DNA from: an uncultured Shinella sp.
GTDB taxonomy: Bacteria; Pseudomonadota; Alphaproteobacteria; Rhizobiales; Rhizobiaceae
Assembly (NCBI RefSeq): GCF_946479415.1
Contig: NZ_CAMLFY010000132.1
Coordinates: forward strand, 1 to 11,990
Direction of reading: 5' to 3'
Length of the DNA stretch: 11,990 nucleotides
Positions 1 to 7,441 of this stretch are shown here, one piece after another (the stretch's first letter is position 1; each line of letters starts with the position of its first letter). The notes below the pieces were generated by a model. It ran no database searches and was not told the origin of the DNA. It worked only from the letters and a program-made list of their open reading frames with translations. The translations under genes were made by a program, and so were the position numbers.

Positions 1-801
1 GTCGCTTACGCATACCATTCACCGCTGATGGCGGAATCGGCGGAAGTTCTGGCGGCCGCGGCCGCGCGCATATCCTTCCGCGCGCCAACCTTGCCGATCG
101 TTTCCGGCCTGACCGCGACCCGCGACGGTGGCGCGCGGATGGCAACGGCCGAATATTGGCGCGACCAGATCGTCGAGCCTGTACGGTTCCGCGACGCGTT
201 GCTGGCTCTCGCCGCAGAGGGCGTGACCGGCTTCCTGGAACTCTCGGCGCAACCGCTCTATGCGACCGCCGCCCGGGCAACCCTTGCAGCAGCCGGTGTC
301 GAGGCGAGTTTCATTCTGACGGCGGATGGCGAAACCAGCTCGGCTCTCGCCTTCGAGGAGGCGCGTGCCCGGCTGTTCGTCGCCGGACAGGCAACGGAAC
401 CGGTTGCAGCCGGCGGCTGGGCGGATCTGCCGAAATATCCCTTCGCAGAAACACGCTATTGGATCGACCCGGTCAAGCGCGAGGCCGTTGTGACGCCCTT
501 GCCGCAGGCCGAGATAGCACTCGCCGTTGCGTCAGCCGCGGACCTCCACGAGGACGACGCGCTGCTGCACGAGTTGAAAGCGATCTGGAGCGAGCGGATC
601 GGCGCGCCGGTGGAGGCCGACAGCGATTTCTTCGCCCTTGGCGGCAGCTCGATCGTCGCACTCAGCATTCTTGCCGACATCGAAATGGCACTCGCCATCC
701 GCCCACCGCTGACGAGCTTCCTCGAAGCCCGCACCGTGCGCGGCCTCGCCGATGTCATCGAGCAGATGCTCAACGCCGAACTCCTGCTTGAAACAGCCTG
801 A
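1..801 (+). CDS. Polyketide synthase, C-terminal fragment (AT end - ACP)
   Basis: This is the 3' end of a type I modular PKS gene whose start lies before the window; 266 residues are visible. The open frame runs from base 1. Residues 1-10 read VAYAYHSPLM, which matches the AT substrate-specificity motif (usually HAFHS in malonyl-specific ATs). The rest of the AT follows: an EYWRDQI...PVRF block near residue 50 and FLELSAQPL near 77. The post-AT linker (KYPFAETRYWID) is near residues 145-156. An ACP at about 180-260 carries the phosphopantetheine-site Ser217 in FALGGSSIVAL. AT is followed directly by ACP, so there is no ketoreductase between them and the module should leave a beta-keto group. 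Malonyl-CoA is the likely extender, but the motif is a YAYH variant. It lies 20 bp before the NRPS gene, which should receive its chain. The family call is very secure; the full module content is unknown. Confidence 0.95.
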   Translation, partial: VAYAYHSPLMAESAEVLAAAAARISFRAPTLPIVSGLTATRDGGARMATAEYWRDQIVEPVRFRDALLALAAEGVTGFLELSAQPLYATAARATLAAAGVEASFILTADGETSSALAFEEARARLFVAGQATEPVAAGGWADLPKYPFAETRYWIDPVKREAVVTPLPQAEIALAVASAADLHEDDALLHELKAIWSERIGAPVEADSDFFALGGSSIVALSILADIEMALAIRPPLTSFLEARTVRGLADVIEQMLNAELLLETA

Positions 802-812
802 TCAACAGACCC

Positions 813-816
813 GGAG
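813..816 (+). promoter_or_regulatory. Ribosome binding site for the Cy-A-PCP gene
   Basis: GGAG lies 5 bases before the ATG at 822, inside the 20-bp gap after the PKS stop codon. It supports ATG 822 as the start. The gap is too short for a separate promoter, so co-transcription with the upstream PKS is likely. Confidence 0.6.
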
Positions 817-821
817 CGACC

Positions 822-3800
822 ATGAACGCCCCCCACATTACCCGCAGTTCCCGCAACAGCATCGCCGAGCGGCTTGCCGCAAGGCGCGACCGCCGTTCGC
901 CCGTCATCGCCGATCCGGCCGCGCGCCACGAACCCTTCCCGCTGTCCGATATGCAATATGCCTATTGGGTCGGGCGGGACGATGCACTCGAAGATGCCGG
1001 CGCCATCCAGTTCTATCTCGAATTTCGCACCGGCGACCTCGACCTCACCCGGCTGGAGGCGGCGTGGAACAAGCTCATCGCACGCCATGACATGCTGCGG
1101 GCGATCGTGACCGAGGATGGCCGGCAGCGCGTGCTGCCTACCGTGCCGCATCAGGCGATCGCCATCGAGGACCTGTCGCTGGCGACCCGGCCGGAGCAGG
1201 AGCATCGCCTGGAGGAAAAGCGCATCAGTCTTCAGAAGGAAAGCGCGGACCTGACCACCTGGCCGCATTCCCACCTCTCCTTCACACAGCTTGCCGCCGA
1301 TGGTGCCGGACACCTGCATATGAAGCTCGACATCTGGTGCACGGACGGCCGCAGCATCCAGATCATGTTCGACGAACTGGCAGCGTTCTACGACGAGCCG
1401 GACCTCGCGCTGCCGGAGACAGATCTTTCCTTCCGTGATTACATGCTGGCGATCCAGCGCTTTGAAAGCGGACCGGAATGGCAGAAATCCTTCGCCTGGT
1501 GGCAGGAACGGCTGCGTCGGCTGCCGCCGCCGCCGCCCCTACCGATCCGCCGCATTCCGCGCGCCGACGGTCTTCAGACTTTCGTTCGTCTCGATGACCG
1601 CCTGGATGCCGGCCAGATCAAGGCGCTTCGCGCCCAGGCATCGCGCCGCGGATTGACGCTCGCCTGCGTGGTTCTGGCGGCCTATGCCGAGGTGCTCGGA
1701 CGCTGGAGTGGCATCAGCGACTTTTCCGTCAACGTGCCGCGCTTCAACCGCCTCGACTGGCATCCGGATATAGACCAGATCATCGGCGAGTTCGCTTCCT
1801 TCAGCCTGCTGGAAGTGCGCGGAGACGGTGATGCGCCGTTCGAGACGCGTGCCCGGACCATCCAGCAGCAGATGTGGCAGGACCTTGAGCATCAGAGCGT
1901 GTCGGGTGTTCGCCAGTTGCGCGAATATGCGCGCCATCGCGGCGGCATGGAGGCCGGCGCGATGCCGATCGTCTTCACGACGCTGCCCGAGCGCCGACCC
2001 GGCGATTCCGGCGACATCACCCATCGTCTCGGTTTCCTGGGCGAGATCGTCCAGCTCGTCAGCCGCACCCCGCAGGTCTGGATCGATTGCCAATATGGCG
2101 AATATGGCGACGGGCTGATGTTCAACTGGGACGTCATGGAATCGCTCTTCCCGCCAGGCCTGGTGCGCTCCATGTTCGAGAGTTTTTCCGCGCTGTTGAA
2201 GCGCCTTGCGACCGAGGACGACGCGTGGGCCACATCGGCGCCACTCGACCTGCCGGCAGAACAGGCGGCAAGCCGCGCGACGGCGAATGCGACGGATCGG
2301 CCATTCGCCGAAGAGACCCCGCTTGCCGGCTTCCTGCGCCATGTCGTCGAGACCCCCGACGCCATCGCCGTCATCGATGCGGCAGGTATCGACCTGACCT
2401 ACAAGGCGCTGGCCGAAGAGGCCGCCGGCATCGCCACGCGGCTTGCGGCGATGGGCGCCAAGGCTGGCGATCGCGTCGCCCTGCTTCTCGCAAAGGGCTG
2501 GCGGCAGCCGGCGGCGATCCTCGCGACCCAGATGCTCGGCTGCGCCTATGTCCCGCTCGACCCGGCCAATCCCGCCGATCGCGTCGCGCGGATCCTCTCC
2601 ATCGCCCGGCCCGTCGCGCTTGTCACGGATCGCGACATGCCGGACGGAGCCGGTATTCCCATAGCGTTCCTTGGCAAAAAGCCGGACGGTGCTGCCCATC
2701 CGCTTCCGGCTGCGCCGGACTATGACGGCGACGCCATTCTGTCGATCATCTTTACCTCCGGTACAACCGGTCAGCCGAAGGGCGTGATGATCGCCATGCG
2801 CGGCATCGTGAATGCGCTGCAATTCAGCGAAAGCCGCTTCACGATCGAACCAAAAGATCGGTTCATCGCGATCACCGGGCTTCACCATGACATGGCCATG
2901 TTCGACATTTTCGGCCCGTTGATGGCCGGAGGCGCCATCGTCTTTCCGGACGCCGGCCGCGACGTCGATCCGGGCCACTGGCTGGACCTGATCCACCGCC
3001 ACGGCGTCACGCTATGGAACAGCGTTCCACGTTTCATGGAACTGCTGGTGGACGAGGCCGAGCGACAGGAAAAGCCCCTGCCCGCAGGCTTCCGACAAGT
3101 CATTCTCGGCGGCGACTGGCTTCCGGTCGACCTGCCCGGCCGTCTTCGCACGCTGCAACCGACGATCCACGTGACGAGTGCCGGCGGCCCGACGGAAACC
3201 ACGCTCTGGAACATCCTGCACGACGCCTTCGACCGGCCCGATGATTGCCCCAGCGTTCCCTATGGCAGGCCAATCGCCAACAGCCGCTATCACATCCTGG
3301 ATGATCGGCTGCACGACCGGCCGGACTGGATGCCCGGCGAGATGTATTGCTCGGGCACCTGCGTTTCACCCGGCTATTTCGACGATCCGCCGCTGACCGC
3401 GGAAAAATTCATCATCCATCCCGTCAGCGGCGAGCGTCTTTACCGCACGGGCGACCGCGGCTGCTACCGTCCGGATGGCGCGATCGAGTTCCTCGGTCGC
3501 AGCGATTTTCAGCTCAATCTCGGGGGCTACCGAGCCGATGCGCTGGAAATCGAAGCCGCCATCAATACCTGCCCCGGCGTCTGCGATGCCGTCGTCGTTG
3601 CCCATGGCGACAAGGGTGCCGCCGCGAAGATCGTCGCCTTCTACCGGGTGGACGACGGCGCACCCACCGAGGAGGAGCTGCGTGCCTGGTGCGGCAAGCG
3701 CCTGCCGCCGCCGCTGGTGCCGCGCGCCTTCCAGCGCATCGACAGCTATCCGCTGAACGCCAACGGCAAGGTGGACCGGCAGGCTCTCGCCCGCGTCGAA

Positions 3801-4091
3801 CTGGCCGACGAACCGGCTGCCAGCGGCGGCGCGCCGCAAACGCCGCTCGAACAGTTCATCGCCGATCTCTGGCAGGACGTGCTCGGCCAGCCCGTACAGG
3901 CGATCGATGCCAACTATTTCGAGCTCGGCGGCGATTCTCTCAATGCCATGCGCATTCTTCTGAAGATCGAAGAGGCGCTGGGGCTGAGGCCGCCGCTCGC
4001 CCTCGTCTTCACCCATGCGACGGTCGGCCGGTTCGCCGCCGGCCTGCTTGATCTCATCGCCGCCCGCGCGGCCGCGCCCGCCCGCGCCTGA
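822..4091 (+). CDS. NRPS module Cy-A-PCP (cysteine-like)
   Basis: Single-module nonribosomal peptide synthetase of 1089 residues. A basic N-terminal stretch of about 38 residues precedes a heterocyclization-type condensation domain (about 39-470). That domain shows FPLSDMQYAYWVGR, RHDMLRAI, FNRLDWHPDI, and the Cy signature DxxxxDxxS as Asp170-Asp175-Ser178, in place of the HHxxxDG of ordinary C domains. The usual GDFT motif reads GEFA at 322-325. The Asp of the LWxDLxH block is kept (Asp354). The adenylation domain (about 499-985) has TSGTTGQPKG from 645, HDMAMFD at 689-695, LWNSVP around Asn733, GGPTETTLW around 788-796, YRTGD, and catalytic Lys983. My hand-read pocket is D-M-F-N-I-G-A-L-W-K, close to the cysteine code DLYNLSLIWK; a small residue such as Ala or Gly remains possible. 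The A8 block is unusual (QLNLGGYRADALEIE). The PCP carries Ser1039 in LGGDS. There is no oxidase, methyltransferase or epimerase insertion. It should take the chain from the PKS ACP upstream. Confidence 0.95.
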   Translation: MNAPHITRSSRNSIAERLAARRDRRSPVIADPAARHEPFPLSDMQYAYWVGRDDALEDAGAIQFYLEFRTGDLDLTRLEAAWNKLIARHDMLRAIVTEDGRQRVLPTVPHQAIAIEDLSLATRPEQEHRLEEKRISLQKESADLTTWPHSHLSFTQLAADGAGHLHMKLDIWCTDGRSIQIMFDELAAFYDEPDLALPETDLSFRDYMLAIQRFESGPEWQKSFAWWQERLRRLPPPPPLPIRRIPRADGLQTFVRLDDRLDAGQIKALRAQASRRGLTLACVVLAAYAEVLGRWSGISDFSVNVPRFNRLDWHPDIDQIIGEFASFSLLEVRGDGDAPFETRARTIQQQMWQDLEHQSVSGVRQLREYARHRGGMEAGAMPIVFTTLPERRPGDSGDITHRLGFLGEIVQLVSRTPQVWIDCQYGEYGDGLMFNWDVMESLFPPGLVRSMFESFSALLKRLATEDDAWATSAPLDLPAEQAASRATANATDRPFAEETPLAGFLRHVVETPDAIAVIDAAGIDLTYKALAEEAAGIATRLAAMGAKAGDRVALLLAKGWRQPAAILATQMLGCAYVPLDPANPADRVARILSIARPVALVTDRDMPDGAGIPIAFLGKKPDGAAHPLPAAPDYDGDAILSIIFTSGTTGQPKGVMIAMRGIVNALQFSESRFTIEPKDRFIAITGLHHDMAMFDIFGPLMAGGAIVFPDAGRDVDPGHWLDLIHRHGVTLWNSVPRFMELLVDEAERQEKPLPAGFRQVILGGDWLPVDLPGRLRTLQPTIHVTSAGGPTETTLWNILHDAFDRPDDCPSVPYGRPIANSRYHILDDRLHDRPDWMPGEMYCSGTCVSPGYFDDPPLTAEKFIIHPVSGERLYRTGDRGCYRPDGAIEFLGRSDFQLNLGGYRADALEIEAAINTCPGVCDAVVVAHGDKGAAAKIVAFYRVDDGAPTEEELRAWCGKRLPPPLVPRAFQRIDSYPLNANGKVDRQALARVELADEPAASGGAPQTPLEQFIADLWQDVLGQPVQAIDANYFELGGDSLNAMRILLKIEEALGLRPPLALVFTHATVGRFAAGLLDLIAARAAAPARA

Positions 4092-4094
4092 GGA
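4091..4094 (+). promoter_or_regulatory. Ribosome binding site for the C-A-PCP gene, overlapping the upstream stop
   Basis: AGGA begins on the last base of the preceding TGA stop (4089-4091) and sits 7 bases before ATG 4102. A second AAGG touches the ATG. This decides the start at 4102; the in-frame ATG at 4015 would lie inside the carrier domain of the previous gene and has no comparable site. Confidence 0.6.
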
Positions 4095-4101
4095 TCCAAG
4101 G

Positions 4102-7100
4102 ATGAACATCAACGCCCTCTCCACGCTTTCGGTCGAAGCGCTCGCAGCCCTCGTCCGCAAAGGCCCGGCTACAGAAACATCCAACGAGGCGGAAGACTTC
4201 CCGCGAGCCGATCCACTTCACCCGGAACTCTCCTGGGCGCAGGAGCGCCTCTGGTTCCTCGACCGGCTGGCGCCGTCCAATCCGTTCTACAACCTGCCCT
4301 TCTGCCTGGAAATCGGCGGCCCGCTGGATGCCGGCGCACTGGAGCAGGCGTTCAACGCCATCGTTGCGCGGCACGAGCCGCTACGCAGTATCTTCCCGCA
4401 TGATGGCGCTGCCCGGCAACGGGTCCTCGACCGGCTGGAAATTGCCGTACCGCTCATCGACCTGCGGCACCTCGGGCCGGAGGCACGCGAGGCAAACGTG
4501 GCCGAAAGCATCCGCCGCGAGGTCTCGCAGCCCTTCGATCTCGCGACCGGCCCCCTGCTGCGCGCGCAAATCCTGAGGGTCGAGGACGAGAAACATGTTC
4601 TCGTCTACGGGTTCCACCACATCGTCTTCGATGGCTGGTCGGCCGGCATCTTCAACCGCGAGCTCATCGCGCACTACCTCGCCACCACCGGCGCCGACAT
4701 GCCCGCAACGGCAATACCGGTCGCGCGCTATGCTGATTTCGCCCGCTGGCAGAGTGAAACGCTTTCCGGTGCCAGACTGGAGGACGAGATCGCCTTCTGG
4801 CGCACGCGCATCGAGGGCGTGCCTGCACTCCAGCTGCCGCTCGATCGCTCTCGGCCACCGGTGCAGTCGTTCCGCGGCAAGACCGTGCTCTTCCACCTCG
4901 ACAAGGCGACACGCGCAGCCGTCGAGGAGCTTGCCCGCAAGCATGCTGCCACCCCCTTCATGGTCATGCTTGCCGCCTTCCAGGTGGCGATGGGCCGCTA
5001 TGCCGGCATGGAACGTTTCCTGATGGCAAGTTCGGTTGCGGGGCGCACGCATCCGGCAACGCAGGACATGATCGGCTTCTTCATCAACAATCTGATCCTC
5101 AGGAGCGATCTCAGCGGCGCGCCGAGTTTCCAGACGATGATCGAACAGACGCGCACGGAAGTCCTCGAAGCCATCGCCCATCAGGACTATCCCTTCCAGC
5201 AGTTGGTGGAACGCATCGGCGGGGCGCGCGACCTCAGCCGGAACCCGATCTATCAGGTCTCGTTCACCTATCAGGCGCCGCCGCTGGAAGACGGACAGGC
5301 GGGAGCGCTTGATCTGCGTGCCGTCCCGATCAGCCAGGATGCCACGCATATGGACCTGGAAATTCTCTCCTGGCCGGACCCCGATGGGGGTATCTGCGTG
5401 TGCACGCTCTATGCCGACGATCTGTTCACGCCGGAAACCATCGAGCGCTTGCTTGGCGCCTTCAGGCATGTGCTGGAAGCGGGGCTGCGCGATCCGCGAA
5501 CGCCGATCGACCGCCTGCCGCTTGCCAGCCCCGAGGCGATCTTGGCCTGGGCACATGTACCGGGTGCAGCCGCCGCACCGCGCCGCGACCTCTGGAGCGA
5601 AATCGCGCGGCAGGCAGAAATGCAGGCGGATGAACCCGTCCTGCTCTGGGAAGACGGACGCGAAATGTGCTGGCGCGACCTGATGCGCGAGAGCGAGCGT
5701 TTTGCAGGACACATCCTCGCCCTCAGCCCGCCCGGTACGCCTGTTGCCGTGCGTCTGCACCCCGATCTCGGTTACATCGCGGCGATCCTTTCAGCGCTAC
5801 GGCTTTCGCGACCCTGGATACCGATCGATCCACGCCGGCCCGCCGAGGCCGTGGCCGACATGCTGTCCGATGCCGCACCCGGCTGCCTGATCACCACGCA
5901 CGCGCTGTGGGAAGAGCCACTCTGGGACGGTCCGACCCTGCGGATCGAAGACATGGAAGGGGATGACGCGGTCACGCCGCTTCCCGCCTATCGTGTTCCG
6001 AAGGACGAAGACTGCGTGTTCATCCAGTTCACCTCCGGCTCCTCCGGACGCCCCAAGGCAGTGGAGGTCGGCTATGGCGGCTTCATGAACCGCCTCCCCT
6101 GGGCGCTGACCACCGGCCCCATGTCGCCGGACGATCGCGGATGCCTCAAGACATCGCCCGCCTTCGTCGATGCGGCGGGCGAACTCCTGGATACGCTCGC
6201 CGCCGGCCTGTCGCTGGTCGTACCGCATCCGGATACGGCGCGAAGCCCGCACGACCTGATAGCCCTGATCCGGCGCATGGGTGTGACCCGGCTGATGCTG
6301 ACGCCGTCACTCGCCGACGCCATCCTCAAAACCCCTGATATCGCGCATCTGCCGCTGCGCACGCTGATCCTCGGCGGCGAAAACATCCGCGTCGATGTAG
6401 CGCGCCGCATTCTCGCAGCGCTGCCGGCCGACGCCCATCTCGTCAATTATTACGGCTCGACCGAAGTGACCTCCGACGCGGCGTCGCATCGCATCCTCCC
6501 CGCCGACCTCGATGGCGACCATGCTTTCGTACCCGTCGGCCGCCCCTTGCCCGGCACCGAAATCTGGCTGCTGGACGACAAGGGCAATCCGGTCATGCCA
6601 GGCATAGCCGGACAGGTTCATGTCGCCGGGGCCAATCTGGCACTCGGCTATCGGAACCGGCCGGATCTGACCACGGAGGCCTATCGCATATGGCAGGCGC
6701 CGGATGGCCGCACGCTACGGCTCTTTGCGACCGGGGATATCGCCACACGCAGGGCCGACGGCCTTCTCGTCTGCCTCGGCCGGCGCGATACCCAAATAAA
6801 GATCCGCGGCATCCGCATCGAGGCGGGCGAGGTCGAAACACGCCTGCGTGAATATGCCGGCGTTGCCGATGCCGCTCTCGTTCTCCATGCCGACGGCGAC
6901 GCCGCACCGCGTCTCGTCGCCCATGTGCGCCGGGATCCGCAGGTGACACTCGATGCTACCGCGCTGCGCGCCCATCTTGCCCGCTTCTTTTCGCAGAGCG
7001 TCCTGCCCGAATTCATTCTCGTGCACGATACGTTGCCGATGACGGCGACCGGCAAGGTCGATCGCCGTAAACTGCCACCGCCGACGCCCCAAGCCGAGGC

Positions 7101-7431
7101 GACGTCCCAGAACGTGGTCCAGCCGTCGAGCCCATTGCAAAGCCGGTTGCGGACCCTTTGGGAAGAGGTACTCGGCATCAAGGGTATCGGCATCAATGAC
7201 AGCTTCTTCGATCTCGGCGGCAATTCGCTCCTGCTCGCGGAGCTGCACCAGCGCCTGCTGGCCACGCTGCCGCAGCGCTTCCCGCTGACGGACCTCTTCC
7301 AGTACCCGACCATCGAGACGCTTGCCGCCCATCTCGATCGCGCATCCCCTACCGCCGATCCAGGCGCGGATGTCAGTCAACGCGCCGATGCCCGCCGCCA
7401 GGCCTTGCAACGCCGCACGCGGCGGACTTGA
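4102..7431 (+). CDS. NRPS module C-A-PCP, predicted beta-amino acid (beta-Ala-like)
   Basis: Single-module NRPS of 1109 residues. After an N-terminal segment of about 40 residues with a short amphipathic-looking helix (LSTLSVEALAALVRK, possibly a docking element) comes a C domain at about 44-470. It has SWAQERLWFLD at 44-54, HHIVFDGWS with His172-His173 and Asp177, and IGFFINN at 324-330; this is the LCL type, joining two L-configured or achiral units. The A domain (about 498-990) has TSGSSGRPKA from 644, FVDAAGE at 688-694, YYGSTE from 783, FATGD, GRRDTQIKIRG and catalytic Lys985. At the pocket position that is normally Asp (Asp235 of GrsA) there is Val689, followed by Asp690, then Gly693, Met732, Tyr783, Ser791 and Asp792. 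A leading Val-Asp with a late Asp resembles the beta-alanine code (VDWVISLADK), so a beta-amino acid is my prediction. PCP Ser1042 lies in LGGNS. The protein ends in an Arg-rich tail after the PCP. No epimerase is present. Confidence 0.95.
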   Translation: MNINALSTLSVEALAALVRKGPATETSNEAEDFPRADPLHPELSWAQERLWFLDRLAPSNPFYNLPFCLEIGGPLDAGALEQAFNAIVARHEPLRSIFPHDGAARQRVLDRLEIAVPLIDLRHLGPEAREANVAESIRREVSQPFDLATGPLLRAQILRVEDEKHVLVYGFHHIVFDGWSAGIFNRELIAHYLATTGADMPATAIPVARYADFARWQSETLSGARLEDEIAFWRTRIEGVPALQLPLDRSRPPVQSFRGKTVLFHLDKATRAAVEELARKHAATPFMVMLAAFQVAMGRYAGMERFLMASSVAGRTHPATQDMIGFFINNLILRSDLSGAPSFQTMIEQTRTEVLEAIAHQDYPFQQLVERIGGARDLSRNPIYQVSFTYQAPPLEDGQAGALDLRAVPISQDATHMDLEILSWPDPDGGICVCTLYADDLFTPETIERLLGAFRHVLEAGLRDPRTPIDRLPLASPEAILAWAHVPGAAAAPRRDLWSEIARQAEMQADEPVLLWEDGREMCWRDLMRESERFAGHILALSPPGTPVAVRLHPDLGYIAAILSALRLSRPWIPIDPRRPAEAVADMLSDAAPGCLITTHALWEEPLWDGPTLRIEDMEGDDAVTPLPAYRVPKDEDCVFIQFTSGSSGRPKAVEVGYGGFMNRLPWALTTGPMSPDDRGCLKTSPAFVDAAGELLDTLAAGLSLVVPHPDTARSPHDLIALIRRMGVTRLMLTPSLADAILKTPDIAHLPLRTLILGGENIRVDVARRILAALPADAHLVNYYGSTEVTSDAASHRILPADLDGDHAFVPVGRPLPGTEIWLLDDKGNPVMPGIAGQVHVAGANLALGYRNRPDLTTEAYRIWQAPDGRTLRLFATGDIATRRADGLLVCLGRRDTQIKIRGIRIEAGEVETRLREYAGVADAALVLHADGDAAPRLVAHVRRDPQVTLDATALRAHLARFFSQSVLPEFILVHDTLPMTATGKVDRRKLPPPTPQAEATSQNVVQPSSPLQSRLRTLWEEVLGIKGIGINDSFFDLGGNSLLLAELHQRLLATLPQRFPLTDLFQYPTIETLAAHLDRASPTADPGADVSQRADARRQALQRRTRRT

Positions 7432-7440
7432 GGAGAAGGA
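7431..7440 (+). promoter_or_regulatory. Ribosome binding site for the KS-AT-ACP gene
   Basis: The purine-rich AGGAGAAGGA starts on the last base of the preceding stop codon (7429-7431) and ends one base before ATG 7442, with AGGAG 6 bases from the ATG. It fixes the start at 7442 rather than the in-frame ATG at 7322, which would overlap the carrier-protein end of the previous gene. KS homology begins about 10 residues after Met 7442. Confidence 0.65.
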
Positions 7441-7441
7441 T

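Noticed and set aside
456..1319. 287-codon open frame on the - strand spanning the first gene junction
   Set aside because: It spans the ACP end, the junction and the Cy start of two genuine + strand genes; no recognisable domain.
1539..3002. 487-codon open frame on the - strand
   Set aside because: It is opposite the Cy-A-PCP gene, has low-complexity Arg/Gly/Asp-rich composition, and has no recognisable motif.
822..4091. Methyltransferase, oxidase or epimerase domain within the NRPS genes
   Set aside because: Protein lengths near 1100 residues are used up by Cy/C, A and PCP; no extra domain motif is visible between A8 and the PCP or after it.
4015..4101. Upstream in-frame start for the C-A-PCP gene
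   Set aside because: It would overlap the PCP of the preceding gene and add a Pro/Arg-rich peptide typical of a wrong-frame read; ATG 4102 has a better ribosome binding site.
4381..5760. 459-codon open frame on the - strand
   Set aside because: It is a shadow of the C domain of the 4102-7431 gene; no family motif is seen.
7322..7441. Upstream in-frame start for the PKS gene
   Set aside because: It overlaps the carrier-domain end of the preceding gene; ATG 7442 follows a strong AGGAGAAGGA and KS homology starts right after it.
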